NCBI RefSeq assembly: GCF_014698795.1
Contig: NZ_JACJTR010000006.1
Span: forward strand, 62,001-126,000
From: Nostoc sp. FACHB-892
Lineage (GTDB): Bacteria > Cyanobacteriota > Cyanobacteriia > Cyanobacteriales > Nostocaceae
Length of the DNA: 64,000 nucleotides
Direction of reading: 5' to 3'
In this document: piece by piece, positions 17,065 to 26,213 of the stretch
Numbering within the stretch: position 1 is the first letter of the stretch
Layout: every line of letters starts with the position of its first letter
Position numbers and translations under genes: made by a program
Notes under the pieces: generated by a model
What the model saw: the letters and a program-made list of their open reading frames with translations, nothing else
The model's database searches: none
Told to the model about the DNA's origin: nothing

Positions 17065-18867
17065 ATGCCCAAACGCCCTACTAAACAAAATAATCAATCC
17101 ATAACCACTGCCCAAAAATTGGGTAGCGTGGTTAAGTCAGCGCGTGACATCATGCGGACGGATAAGGGATTAAATGGAGAATTAGATCGGCTTCCGCAGT
17201 TGACTTGGATCATGTTTTTGAAACTTTTGGATGATTCCGAGAAACTGCATGAGGTGGAAGCAGAGTTAGAGGGAATATCCTATAAACCAACGATTCAACC
17301 GCCTTATCGCTGGCGAGATTGGGCAGCTAATGAAAATTTTACTGGCGATCGCCTCAAAATTTTCATCAACAATGATGAGGCAACTTTACCAGATGGTACG
17401 AAAGGAGCAGGGTTACTCGCCTATTTGCGGAATCTCAAAAGCAAAACCGGACGCGATCGCGCTGATGTAATCGCCAAGGTGTTCAAAGATGTCACTAACC
17501 GCATGATTAGCGGGACTTTGCTGTGGGATGTGCTGAATAAAGTAAATGATATTCACTTTGATAAATCAGAAGAAGTGAATCTCCTCAGCACCCTTTATGA
17601 GTCCATGCTGAAGGAAATGCGAGACGCGGCCGGAGATTCGGGAGAGTTTTACACCCCCCGTCCGGTAGTGCGGTTTATCGTGCAGGTGATGGAACCGAAG
17701 CTGGGGGAAACCATTTTTGACCCTGCTTGCGGAACAGGTGGTTTTTTGGTTGAGGCGTATGAATACCTGAAAAAGAATTGTAGCGCCCAAGATTGGCAGA
17801 TATTACAAAAAAGCATTATTGGCGGTGAGGCAAAATCCTTGCCTTTGATGTTAGCGCACATGAGTTTGCTGTTACATGGGTTTGAATATCCCGATATTGA
17901 TGATGGAAATAGTCTGCGGTTTACCCTGGCGGAGATGGGTGAAAAAGATTGGGTAAATGTGATTCTCACAAATCCGCCGTTTGGGGGTGAGGAGGAAGAC
18001 AGAATTAAAAATAACTTTCCCCCAGATAGACAACCCAAAGAAACGGCGTTGTTATTCCTTCAGTTGATTATGCGTCGTCTCAGACAAAGGCCAAAACCAG
18101 GACGCGCAGCAGTAGTATTTCCCAATGGAGTGCTGTTTGGGGATGGAATTTGCGCCAAGATCAAGGAAGATTTGCTCAAGGATTTTAATCTGCATACGAT
18201 TGTCCGTTTACCTGACGGGGTGTTTGCCCCTTATACCCCCATTCCGACAAATTTGTTATTTTTTGACCGTTCTGGACAAACAGATGAAATTTGGTACTAT
18301 GAGTTACCTTTGCCAGAGGGACGCAAAACTTACACCAAAACTAAGCCGATACAAGATGAAAATTTTGCTGAATGCGTGGCATGGTGGAAGAACCGACAAG
18401 AGAATGAACGAGCTTATAAATATAACTTTAGGGAAGTTTATAATCAAGCGAAAAAAGAAGCAACACCTCATTGGAATGCTGCTGAGAAAGCAGAGAAAAG
18501 TGCTAATCAGCTTGCAAAGACAGTTAAAGAATTAGCTGAGAAAATCCAAAGTTTACAGAATTCAATTTTGGATTTTTCCCCATCAAAAGATATTGCACGG
18601 ATTCAGAATCAGGTTCAGTTTCTTAAGGATGAGGTTAAACAAGCCCAAACTGAGGAGCAAAGTCAGCGTCAAATTGCTAAAGATGAAAATGCTAAAGGAG
18701 ATGCTATTTACTGGGCGATTTATAATCTTGACCGGAAAAACCCGAATAATCAAAAGGATTTTGAGCATTTACCGCCTGAGCAGTTAGTGGCTGACATTTT
18801 GGAGAAGGATAGACGGGTTGCTGCAATTATGGCAGAGATTAAGCAATTTTTCGCAGGTGCCGAGTAA
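17065..18867 (+). CDS. hsdM: Type I restriction enzyme, M subunit (N6-adenine methyltransferase)
   Basis: The 600-residue protein starts with the HsdM helical N-terminal domain. It then has the SAM loop FDPACGTGGFLVEAY and the catalytic NPPFGGEE (N-P-P-F motif IV of adenine-N6 methyltransferases). GEFYTPRPVVRFIV before motif I is typical. The last ~130 residues are a coiled coil rich in K, E and Q. It modifies the host sequence and forms the M2S core. The start at 17065 gives MPKRPTKQNN. The stop overlaps the hsdS start by one base (TAATG). Confidence 0.93.
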   Translation: MPKRPTKQNNQSITTAQKLGSVVKSARDIMRTDKGLNGELDRLPQLTWIMFLKLLDDSEKLHEVEAELEGISYKPTIQPPYRWRDWAANENFTGDRLKIFINNDEATLPDGTKGAGLLAYLRNLKSKTGRDRADVIAKVFKDVTNRMISGTLLWDVLNKVNDIHFDKSEEVNLLSTLYESMLKEMRDAAGDSGEFYTPRPVVRFIVQVMEPKLGETIFDPACGTGGFLVEAYEYLKKNCSAQDWQILQKSIIGGEAKSLPLMLAHMSLLLHGFEYPDIDDGNSLRFTLAEMGEKDWVNVILTNPPFGGEEEDRIKNNFPPDRQPKETALLFLQLIMRRLRQRPKPGRAAVVFPNGVLFGDGICAKIKEDLLKDFNLHTIVRLPDGVFAPYTPIPTNLLFFDRSGQTDEIWYYELPLPEGRKTYTKTKPIQDENFAECVAWWKNRQENERAYKYNFREVYNQAKKEATPHWNAAEKAEKSANQLAKTVKELAEKIQSLQNSILDFSPSKDIARIQNQVQFLKDEVKQAQTEEQSQRQIAKDENAKGDAIYWAIYNLDRKNPNNQKDFEHLPPEQLVADILEKDRRVAAIMAEIKQFFAGAE

Positions 18868-20015
18868 TGAGTTATGTTTCTCAAGTCAGCCTGGGTACAT
18901 TACTCACTTTAGAACGCCGTCCAGTTGAAATCCTTCCTGATGCTCAGTATGCCGAAATAGGAATTTATTGTTTCGGACGTGGGATTTTTCATAAAATACC
19001 CAGAACTGGACTTGAAGTAGGTGATAAACAGCTTTTCCTAATTCAAGAGGGAGATTTTATTCTTCAAGTTACATTTGCTTGGGAAGGTGCGGTAGGACTA
19101 GCTTCTAAAGCAGAAGAAGGGATGTATGGTTCAACTCGGTTCCCAACTTTTCGTGTAAATCAAACTCTATGCTTACCTCCATATTTGTTAAATTACTTTC
19201 GCACTCCAGCAGGTTTAGAACAATTAATAAAAATTTCTCCTGGTTCCGCTGGTAGAAATCGAGTTTTAAGTTTAAAAAGAATTCCAGAAGTTTTAGTTCC
19301 GCTACCACCGCTAGAGAAACAATGGCAGATTGTGGCGCAGATTAAAAAACTGACGGGAAAAGTTGAGGAAGTGCGATCACTTCGTCAAAAAGCATTAGAA
19401 GAAACAGAAGCTTTTATTACTAGCTTACATTTAAGCTTGGCAGATTCAAAGATAGTTACACTTGATGAAATTCTTACTCTAGACGAACAGCAAGAGCAAG
19501 TTTTATTTGGAAAACAGTACCCTCAAGTGGGAGTCAAAGGGTTTGGAGGAGGACTTTTTGCTAAAGAAGCTATAGACGCAACTCAAACTACTTATAAAGC
19601 TTTTAACTGCTTGTACGAAGGTGCGCTAGTACTAAGTCAGGTTAAAGGATGGGAAGGTGCTATAGGTATTTGTCCGTCTTACTTAGTTGGTAAATACGTT
19701 TCTCCTGAATACCGTACTTTTCGTTGTATCCCAGGAAAAGCTATTCCAGAATATTTATCGGCATTAGTTGCTACGCCTTGGTTTTGGACTAAACTAAAAG
19801 ACTTAACCAGAGGAATGGGAGGACGACGCGAACGCACTCGCCCAGAGCAATTTCTGAAAATGAAAATATCCATGCCAACAGTTGAATATCAGCAGAAGGC
19901 AATCCCTATTTTTAATCAAATAGACAAGATGAAACGACTAAGAGTAGAGGCCATGAAAGAACTTAATGCTCTATTACCTTCCATTTGGGACAAAGCATTC
20001 AAAGGAGAATTGTAG
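18867..20015 (+). CDS. hsdS: Type I restriction enzyme, S (specificity) subunit
   Basis: This 382-residue protein has the two-half structure of HsdS: target recognition domain 1 to about residue 145, a conserved helix with PLPPLEKQWQIVAQIKKLTG, recognition domain 2 to about 330, and a second conserved helix ending LLPSIWDKAFKGEL. The two recognition domains read the two halves of a bipartite site. The sequence read cannot be predicted from the protein. It overlaps hsdM by 1 bp. A second, orphan hsdS tail lies just downstream. Confidence 0.9.
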   Translation: MSYVSQVSLGTLLTLERRPVEILPDAQYAEIGIYCFGRGIFHKIPRTGLEVGDKQLFLIQEGDFILQVTFAWEGAVGLASKAEEGMYGSTRFPTFRVNQTLCLPPYLLNYFRTPAGLEQLIKISPGSAGRNRVLSLKRIPEVLVPLPPLEKQWQIVAQIKKLTGKVEEVRSLRQKALEETEAFITSLHLSLADSKIVTLDEILTLDEQQEQVLFGKQYPQVGVKGFGGGLFAKEAIDATQTTYKAFNCLYEGALVLSQVKGWEGAIGICPSYLVGKYVSPEYRTFRCIPGKAIPEYLSALVATPWFWTKLKDLTRGMGGRRERTRPEQFLKMKISMPTVEYQQKAIPIFNQIDKMKRLRVEAMKELNALLPSIWDKAFKGEL

Positions 20016-20035
20016 ATAAAACTAACCAATTCCCC

Positions 20036-20089
20036 TTACAAGGTCTGCTAAAATCGATACTTAACGAAGCATTCAAAAGGGAATTGTGA
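20036..20089 (+). pseudogene. Orphan C-terminal tail of a second hsdS
   Basis: Read in the frame from 20036 the bases encode LQGLLKSILNEAFKREL followed by TGA, the same ending as HsdS proteins (compare ALLPSIWDKAFKGEL of the intact gene, 75 bp upstream). Nothing of the rest of that gene remains. It looks like the remains of a second or exchanged hsdS. Its TTG-TGA overlaps the GTG start of the next gene and its aagggaa may serve as the ribosome site. Confidence 0.65.
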
Positions 20090-20961
20090 GCCTTACTCTT
20101 CAAATTCCGACTGTCAACGATAACCTAGATGACTTTGATAGCTTGTTTCAACTTTGGCAAAAAGTCAACCAAGACTGCTCAGAAGTAATCTTCGACTTTT
20201 CCAAATGTTGGTTTCTACGACCAAACGCAGTAGCTTTTCTGGGTGGATTAATTCGGTTAATTGAATCACAAGGTAGAAAAGTCACTTTTCAACAACATAC
20301 TCTTCATAAAAAAGTCAAGATAAATCTGCAACAAAATGGTTTTATGTATGCCTTTTGCCAGGATATGGAACCTTGGCAGGGAAACTCTATCCCGTATCGA
20401 GAAGATCCAAAGCAAAATAAAGATGAGTTGGTTCAATACCTAGCCGAACAATGGCTTGGTAGAGGCTGGGTTCATGTCAGCCAAAATTTGCAAAAGCTGA
20501 TTGTTGCAACAGTGTTAGAAATTTATGCCAATGCTTTTGAACATGGACGGACAGATATAGGGGTCTTTAGCTGCGGACAACATTATCCTGACCTGAAACA
20601 ACTTAAACTGACAGTCGTTGACTTTGGCGTAGGAATCCCTCAAAATGTGCGCGATTTCCAGAATAATCCCAACTTACCAGCAGACCAAGCATTAAAATGG
20701 GCTTTTCAAAAGGGGACAACTACCAGGGGTGGACGAGTAACGGGTGGTATTGGTCTTGACTATTTAAAACAATTTGTTCATATAAATAAGGGAAGACTTC
20801 AAATTTTAAGCCATGATGGATGTGCGACAATAGATGAAAAACAGGAAGTTTACGAAAATAGACAAAGTTTCTTTGGAGGAACACTGGTAAATATTACACT
20901 CCTGTGCGACGAATCGTATTATGCTTTGGAGTTTGAACCAGATGACGAGCCGTTGTTTTAA
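20086..20961 (+). CDS. STAS-like/HATPase (anti-sigma-type ATPase) protein
   Basis: The 291-residue protein starts with GTG at 20086. The first ~95 residues look like a STAS/SpoIIAA-like fold (VIFDFSKCWFLRPNAVAFLG). The rest is a GHKL ATPase: N box ATVLEIYANAFEHG, G1 box TVVDFGVGIP, G2 box TGGIGLDYL. Such ATPases bind ATP and act as protein kinases or switch proteins. The next gene encodes a STAS-like partner, and the third a PIN-like protein. No sigma factor is nearby, so a classical anti-sigma role is unlikely. The module is probably defence or stress related; that is inference. Confidence 0.72.
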   Translation: MSLTLQIPTVNDNLDDFDSLFQLWQKVNQDCSEVIFDFSKCWFLRPNAVAFLGGLIRLIESQGRKVTFQQHTLHKKVKINLQQNGFMYAFCQDMEPWQGNSIPYREDPKQNKDELVQYLAEQWLGRGWVHVSQNLQKLIVATVLEIYANAFEHGRTDIGVFSCGQHYPDLKQLKLTVVDFGVGIPQNVRDFQNNPNLPADQALKWAFQKGTTTRGGRVTGGIGLDYLKQFVHINKGRLQILSHDGCATIDEKQEVYENRQSFFGGTLVNITLLCDESYYALEFEPDDEPLF

Positions 20962-20977
20962 GGGTGATGTGCGGACT

Positions 20978-21325
20978 ATGAAACACGAAATCTTAACCCT
21001 TGTAGGCAAAAACTGTATTACACCTGGCGATGGTCAGAAAGTGTACGATTTGGTTCATCCAGAATTATTAGCTCTTAATGAAGTTGAGCTAGACTTTGCA
21101 GGAGTAGAAATTTTTGCTTCCCCGTTCTTTAACTTTGCTATTGGACAATTACTTCGGGATATTAAGCCAGAAACCCTAAACCGTCTGCTCAAGTTCTCCA
21201 ATCTAAATACGGTTGGTAAACAAATACTCAAACTAGTAATAGAAAATTCCAAGCGGTATTACTCCGACCCTGATTTCCGTAGTAGAGTAGACCAAGTTAT
21301 CAGCGAACAAGCAAATACACAGTAA
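20978..21325 (+). CDS. STAS-like (DUF4325-type) small protein
   Basis: A 115-residue protein from ATG 20978 (MKHEILTLVGKNC). GTG 20969 is an alternative and an upstream ATG at 20921 would overlap the previous gene. It reads like DUF4325, a STAS-like fold: EVELDFAGVEIFASPFFNFA matches the strand-helix core, followed by FSNLNTVGKQILKLVIENS. DUF4325 proteins commonly accompany HATPase proteins as in the gene just before it. Its last base overlaps the start of the next gene (TAATG), so the three are one operon. Confidence 0.65.
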   Translation: MKHEILTLVGKNCITPGDGQKVYDLVHPELLALNEVELDFAGVEIFASPFFNFAIGQLLRDIKPETLNRLLKFSNLNTVGKQILKLVIENSKRYYSDPDFRSRVDQVISEQANTQ

Positions 21326-21930
21326 TGCCAGTCAACTACACAGTTCAGGCTGAAGTGGTTGATATCCGGTCTGACGCTCCGAAAAATGATGATATTTTCT
21401 TAGTAGATACAAACGCCTGGTATTGGTATACCTATACTAATGCCAGTATTTCATCTCGTCCTTATCAGATTACAGAGTATCCTTCCTACATTGCCAAAGC
21501 CATTTCTGCTAACTCATTACTTTTATACTGCGGTCTTTCATTGGCAGAATTAGCACACAACATCGAGCAAACAGAAAGAGAAATATTTTCTTCTACATTA
21601 AAATCTAAAGAATACCGCCATAACTTCCCAACGGAGAGAGCAAAAGTTGTAGCAGAAGTTCAAACCGCTTGGAGCCAGGTGATATCTAGTGCTGTATGCA
21701 CAGATGTTTTGGTTAGCGAAGAAACAAGCAATGCGGCGCTAACCAGATTTCAAACCCAATTACTTGACGGTTACGACTTGCTGATACTGCAAGCGATGGA
21801 CAAAGCTGGAGTTACACAAATAATTACCGATGATGGTGATTATGTGACTGTCCCAGGTATTAAAGTTTTTACTGCAAATAGTGGTGCGATCGCAGCTGCA
21901 ACAAGCCAAGGCAAACTTTTGGTCAGGTAG
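21325..21930 (+). CDS. PIN-like domain protein
   Basis: The 201-residue protein carries the acidic residues of PIN-like ribonucleases: DIFLVDTNAWYWY near the N-terminus (Asp with following T-N), a Glu in CGLSLAELAHN, an Asp in LLDGYDLLILQAM, and ITDDGDY at the end. PIN domains cut RNA with metal held by these residues. It is translationally coupled to the STAS-like gene. In this setting it may be the effector that the STAS/HATPase pair restrains. That role is inference, and no VapB-like antitoxin is present. Confidence 0.65.
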   Translation: MPVNYTVQAEVVDIRSDAPKNDDIFLVDTNAWYWYTYTNASISSRPYQITEYPSYIAKAISANSLLLYCGLSLAELAHNIEQTEREIFSSTLKSKEYRHNFPTERAKVVAEVQTAWSQVISSAVCTDVLVSEETSNAALTRFQTQLLDGYDLLILQAMDKAGVTQIITDDGDYVTVPGIKVFTANSGAIAAATSQGKLLVR

Positions 21931-22156
21931 AAGTGTGAGTACCTAAACCTTCTAAATCGGCTTTTTACAGTCTGCCATCTCTGCACAAGCTTTTATTGGT
22001 GAAGCAGGTACTAGGCAGCCAAATTCATGAGGTGATCGCTTGAACTTGTGGGGTTTGGGTTGGGAGGTGCGATCACATTCTTAAAAAAGCAAGTTAAAGT
22101 TTAATACCTGCATCTTATAAAGTTGTATTGCAGTTGCTTGTAACAACCATCATTAA

Positions 22157-24637
22157 TTAAACTCTTACTCTTGGTCGCTGGTTAATCTTGATTCTCATAC
22201 GATTATATAAATCAACTTGAGGATCGGAATGGCTAATGGAAGCAACTAAGGCATAACGTTGCATATCTATTTCATCTGGATTTGCCCATTTACGGTTACA
22301 ACTCACAACCAGGATCATGTTTCCTTCATCATATTTTGTGGATTGAGGAAAGATTTCTACTAGTCCCCTTTGTATTGTTCCCTTTTTCCGCAGTTTAGAA
22401 CCCGGCGATAACTTGACTTCAATGCCAGCACCATATTTTTGCTTTAACTTTTTCTTTGTATCTTCTGTAGACTCATTAGCAGAATTTGCCTTACTCACAG
22501 CTTCGTAAGCATTTCTCACAATTTCGTGGTCGATTCCTTTAAAAAGGTCGAATTCCATTGTGACTCCTAGATATGAGTCCCCGCGAGTTGGGCGAGTTGG
22601 CGGGTCAAATGCCAAGCTAATTGATAATATACGAGTGCCTTTTGTTTTAATAAAATCAGGTGGCAACTGGGGAATTTCATAAATATGAAAATAGCCTACT
22701 TTTATCAAAATATTGTCTTCTGATAGAACAACATAGTTCTCGGCAGAATACATTGCACGTTGCAAGTCAGGCTGCCCATAGCCATAGATTGCTAATTGCT
22801 TTTTAATTTGTTTACTTTGAGACTTATTGCCTTTACATTGAAATTCAGGTGGAATTTCCTTGGGAACAAGTGCAGAGTTAACAATAAGCGCCCGAATCAA
22901 ATTAGAACTAGCTTCTGGGTATTTTGTAAAAAGTTGAGCAGCAAGGTTAGCAACACGAGGTGCAGCAAAGCTCGTACCACTACAGATATGAAATAAAGAA
23001 CTTTTGAAATCTTTGCATAGAGTTAGAACAGAAACACCAGCTACACTATCTGGCAATACATTGACTTTAGGTAGACCTAAAGTTTCTCGATAACTCAGGT
23101 CTAATACTAAATCTCCACCAAAGTCTACAACATCAGGTTTAATCATTCCATCTACGCTAAAGCCAGTTCTGGTAAATGGAGAAGGGTATCCTGATAAATT
23201 TGCGATCGCCTGACGACGAACATCAGAAGGTTCTGTGACACTACCGCGACCAAATGATAAAGAACCTACGGTCAATGCAATTGCTGAAGTTGCTGGGTCA
23301 ATAATTCGAGCGCTCTTGTTCAGCAGATAATTTGGGTAATCAGTCCGTAGCTGCTCATTTGACTCTGCCTCTTCATAAAAAGCATTACCAGCTGAAATTA
23401 CAAACAGAATATTTTTATGTTGGTATTGATAAGCAATTTCATCTATTTTGGCGGCTAGCCGAAACTGCTTCAGACCATCTCGGTAAATTTGATCGGCATT
23501 ACCTAGCGAAATATTGATAACTTTGCAATTAGGATACTGTTCAACAAAAGCACGAATAACTTCATCAAATTGAGTTTCTATGAGAAGATCCTCATCATAT
23601 CTGTTATTCTCATCTGTTACACGAGCAGAAAATAACCAAGCTGTTGGATCAAAGGAACGCTGTTGAATGCAGTTTTCAACATTTCCATAGATAGCAATGC
23701 CAGCTACATTTGTACCATGCCCATGCACATCATCAGATCCACCTTTTATCAATTGCCGTTTCGCATCTGGGAATACTTCAGCCTCACCCAGTACCTTAGA
23801 AATTAAAGGATGATGACGCTGTACACCAGAGTCAATAACAAGAACGCCGCAATTATCTTCAGGTGGGGGAACAACTTCAGGAAAATCGGAAATTGGCAGA
23901 TTATAGTCAGCCGCTGTTTCAAAAGCAGGTTGGGGAGGGCGATCAATTTCTTTAACAATTTCCTCTAGCAGCAGAAGATTTAAAACTTCATTAGTCACTT
24001 TAATCCGAGCAATACAGAGATAGTCACCTATGTAGCTATCACTCATTCTCATAGGAGCAGTATCGCTGGTTAAACTTTCTAGAACATCGGCAATATCATC
24101 TAAATACTTCCGCATTTCTTTTCGATTGCCTGTGTGCCAAAGTTCTAAATCCAAAGCGGCAAGTTCACCAGGTTGTACACGTTTTATATCTAAGAGACGA
24201 CCAATGCGATCTTCAGGTTCGAGGGGAACTAGCTCATCGATTGCCCCTAAGTATTCATATTTGGGGCCATCTTTAATTTGGCTGTAATTCTCTAACCGCT
24301 TCTTGAATTCTGTTAGCTCATTGTCGGATGAGAAGACAACAATAGCTTTATTGGGTTCGCGTGCTAAAACATTTAGTCCTATTTGAGTTACCAAATTGTC
24401 TGAAAAAGAATATTTTTCAGTAACTTTTATCTTAAAAATCAATTTTGGATCAAGACGGAAAGGGCTGGTCTTTTGTTTAACAGGCTCAATTAGCGTAGAA
24501 ATTTGACCTAATAGCTGCTTACCGTGTTCACTAACATCAGTACGTTTTGTACCACCAAAACCACCACCAGTGGAGCGCCGAGGTAATTCAATGTTTATTA
24601 TTCTAGGTAATTTCAGGTGTTCAAACTGACTCCCCAT
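22157..24637 (-). CDS. ietS: Subtilisin-like serine protease, IetS-like
   Basis: The 826-residue protein has a complete subtilase triad: Asp269 in VLVIDSGV, His307 in VHGHGTNVAG, Ser556 in CSGTSFAAP, with the oxyanion Asn418 in SAGN. About 250 residues precede the catalytic domain and about 200 follow; neither has a signal peptide, so it is cytoplasmic. It lies 19 bp downstream of an AAA ATPase gene on the same strand. This AAA-subtilase pair is the composition of IetAS, known for plasmid stability and as an anti-phage system. Confidence 0.8.
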   Translation of the reverse strand: MGSQFEHLKLPRIINIELPRRSTGGGFGGTKRTDVSEHGKQLLGQISTLIEPVKQKTSPFRLDPKLIFKIKVTEKYSFSDNLVTQIGLNVLAREPNKAIVVFSSDNELTEFKKRLENYSQIKDGPKYEYLGAIDELVPLEPEDRIGRLLDIKRVQPGELAALDLELWHTGNRKEMRKYLDDIADVLESLTSDTAPMRMSDSYIGDYLCIARIKVTNEVLNLLLLEEIVKEIDRPPQPAFETAADYNLPISDFPEVVPPPEDNCGVLVIDSGVQRHHPLISKVLGEAEVFPDAKRQLIKGGSDDVHGHGTNVAGIAIYGNVENCIQQRSFDPTAWLFSARVTDENNRYDEDLLIETQFDEVIRAFVEQYPNCKVINISLGNADQIYRDGLKQFRLAAKIDEIAYQYQHKNILFVISAGNAFYEEAESNEQLRTDYPNYLLNKSARIIDPATSAIALTVGSLSFGRGSVTEPSDVRRQAIANLSGYPSPFTRTGFSVDGMIKPDVVDFGGDLVLDLSYRETLGLPKVNVLPDSVAGVSVLTLCKDFKSSLFHICSGTSFAAPRVANLAAQLFTKYPEASSNLIRALIVNSALVPKEIPPEFQCKGNKSQSKQIKKQLAIYGYGQPDLQRAMYSAENYVVLSEDNILIKVGYFHIYEIPQLPPDFIKTKGTRILSISLAFDPPTRPTRGDSYLGVTMEFDLFKGIDHEIVRNAYEAVSKANSANESTEDTKKKLKQKYGAGIEVKLSPGSKLRKKGTIQRGLVEIFPQSTKYDEGNMILVVSCNRKWANPDEIDMQRYALVASISHSDPQVDLYNRMRIKINQRPRVRV

Positions 24638-24656
24638 TGTGGTTCGACGTAAATAA

Positions 24657-25667
24657 TTATGTTGAGTTTGCTATTATACTTTGTCTTTCTAAAAAACGTC
24701 CTATCGCAACCTCTAAATCATCAGCAGTCAAGGTACGTTCGCCCCGTAGAATCACGGCTTTAATTGCATCAGAGCATATACGCTCTATATCTGCTCCAGT
24801 AGCATTCTCAAGTCGATCAGCAAAGGTAGACAGATTAATAGCAGTATAACGGATAGCAGATAAGTAACGACTCAAAAGAGCCGTCCGTAGTTCAACTGAT
24901 GGGTTATCAAAGAAAATAACTTCATCAAATCGTCGCCAAACAGCACTGTCTAGAAGTTTTTCGTGATTGGTGGCCGCGACAAATATGCTTTGATTGGTTG
25001 CATTATCGATGAGTTGTAGCAAACTATTCACTAAGCGTTTGACTTCACCATGCTCATTTAAGTTGTCGCGATCGCGGGCGATCGCATCAAACTCATCAAA
25101 CAAAACAAGCCATTCTCCCTTTTCGATATAGGTAAAAATTTTCTGAAGATTGGTTGCAGTTTCACCTAAGTAAGAAGAGAATACTGCTGTTAGGTTCACG
25201 TAAACGAGCGGCAGACCCAGTGCGCTGGAGAGAACTTTTGCGGTTTGAGTTTTGCCACAGCCTGGTGGGCCACAGAATAGTAATTTATTTTTGGGCTTGA
25301 GGTTATAGGCTGCAAGAATGTCCTGCTTGCGGTTTTCGAGGACGATTTCTTGCAGGGTATCAAAAATTTTTTCACTAAGGACGATGTGATCCCATGTCAG
25401 ATCGAATTGTTTTACCTCAAGCAAGGCAAGCCCAGTATCCTTATCTTTAGGTGGTTCAGGAAACTGGTTCCAGGGGGTAGGGTTAGCAGCTAAGGGTTTA
25501 GTGTATCCATTCCCATTTTCAAGCAGCTTTTCTAAATCCCTAGCAAGCAATATATGATTTTTATTTCTTTCTTCTTCAATAAGTTCTTTGGCGGCAGCTA
25601 AAAACTCTTCTCTCTCATTGCGAGAGAAGCTTCTGAAGAGTTTTCTAATGATTTCGCCACGTGCCAT
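24657..25667 (-). CDS. ietA: AAA+ ATPase, IetA-like
   Basis: This 336-residue protein has Walker A GPPGCGKT (133-140), Walker B WLVLFDEFDA (Asp191, Glu192), a sensor region FVAATNHEKLL and arginine-finger-like WRRFDEVIFF. It is of the FtsH/ClpX-like single-domain type, with a ~90-residue helical N-terminal part. It would drive or gate the downstream protease in an ATP-dependent way. It starts about 40 bp downstream of an inverted repeat (25706-25731) that may be its operator. Confidence 0.8.
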   Translation of the reverse strand: MARGEIIRKLFRSFSRNEREEFLAAAKELIEEERNKNHILLARDLEKLLENGNGYTKPLAANPTPWNQFPEPPKDKDTGLALLEVKQFDLTWDHIVLSEKIFDTLQEIVLENRKQDILAAYNLKPKNKLLFCGPPGCGKTQTAKVLSSALGLPLVYVNLTAVFSSYLGETATNLQKIFTYIEKGEWLVLFDEFDAIARDRDNLNEHGEVKRLVNSLLQLIDNATNQSIFVAATNHEKLLDSAVWRRFDEVIFFDNPSVELRTALLSRYLSAIRYTAINLSTFADRLENATGADIERICSDAIKAVILRGERTLTADDLEVAIGRFLERQSIIANST

Positions 25668-25705
25668 ATTTTAGAGCCGGAATCGGATACTTCACATACC
25701 CTAAT

Positions 25706-25731
25706 TTTATAGTACTTTTTTACTATAAAAT
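25706..25731. promoter_or_regulatory. Inverted repeat upstream of the ietA-like gene
   Basis: TTTTATAGTA-cttttt-TACTATAAAA is a perfect 10-bp inverted repeat with a six-base centre, located 40 bp before the AAA gene start. It could be an operator or part of the promoter. Confidence 0.45.
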
Positions 25732-25822
25732 ATGAAAAGCTATTTATCATAGCACTGAAATATTACACCTGACAGGAATAATCCCTCAAGTTCTTTAGCT
25801 GAGACCGATTTTTCTACTGTCC

Positions 25823-25855
25823 GGCGCTTGTTCTTTGGAGGCTACAAGCGCCGCC
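25823..25855. repeat. GC-rich hairpin in the ietA/tniQ-relic gap
   Basis: CGGCGCTTGT and ACAAGCGCCG form a 10-bp stem around a ~12-base loop. There is no T-run, so a Rho-independent terminator is only possible. The rest of 25668-25974 shows no gene. Confidence 0.4.
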
Positions 25856-25974
25856 GCTCTATCCCTCAGATTGGTGTCATTTGACACTAATCGACGGGGG
25901 ATTAAATCAAAACTTCTCCCAACGGGTAATAGTTATTTAGTTAACACATAGCATAAAATTAGCCATCACCTTTG

Positions 25975-26136
25975 TTAACGACGCTTCTGACGCTTCGCCA
26001 TTTTTGCAAAAGGCAGAGAACAATGAGGGCATTGCCCTACCTCCTAATCGGCAGGTATTGGAAATGGTGTCTCACAGTTAGTACATTTTGTTAATAAACC
26101 CAACTCGTGGCGATCGCAATTTCTGGCGATAATTCT
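25975..26136 (-). pseudogene. Remnant of a tniQ gene (C-terminal zinc-finger part)
   Basis: On the minus strand the frame reads RNCDRHELGLLTKCTNCETP, then FPIPAD, a stop (TAG), EVGQCPHCSLPFAKMAKRQ and KRR-stop. The intact TniQ at the other end of the cargo reads CDRHKLRLLSECPFCKERF and, after the finger, GKCNKCHTPFRSMKKRQ. The cysteine pairs and the terminal basic tail align. One in-frame stop stands where the intact copy has Trp. No upstream part of the gene is left. It is a relic of another CAST or Tn7-like element. Confidence 0.75.
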
Positions 26137-26213
26137 GTTGATGAGAGCAAAGTTGACTATTGTGAGAATTTTGTGAGTGAAGTTAGAGTACGTAGACATA
26201 CCCTGTCAATTCT

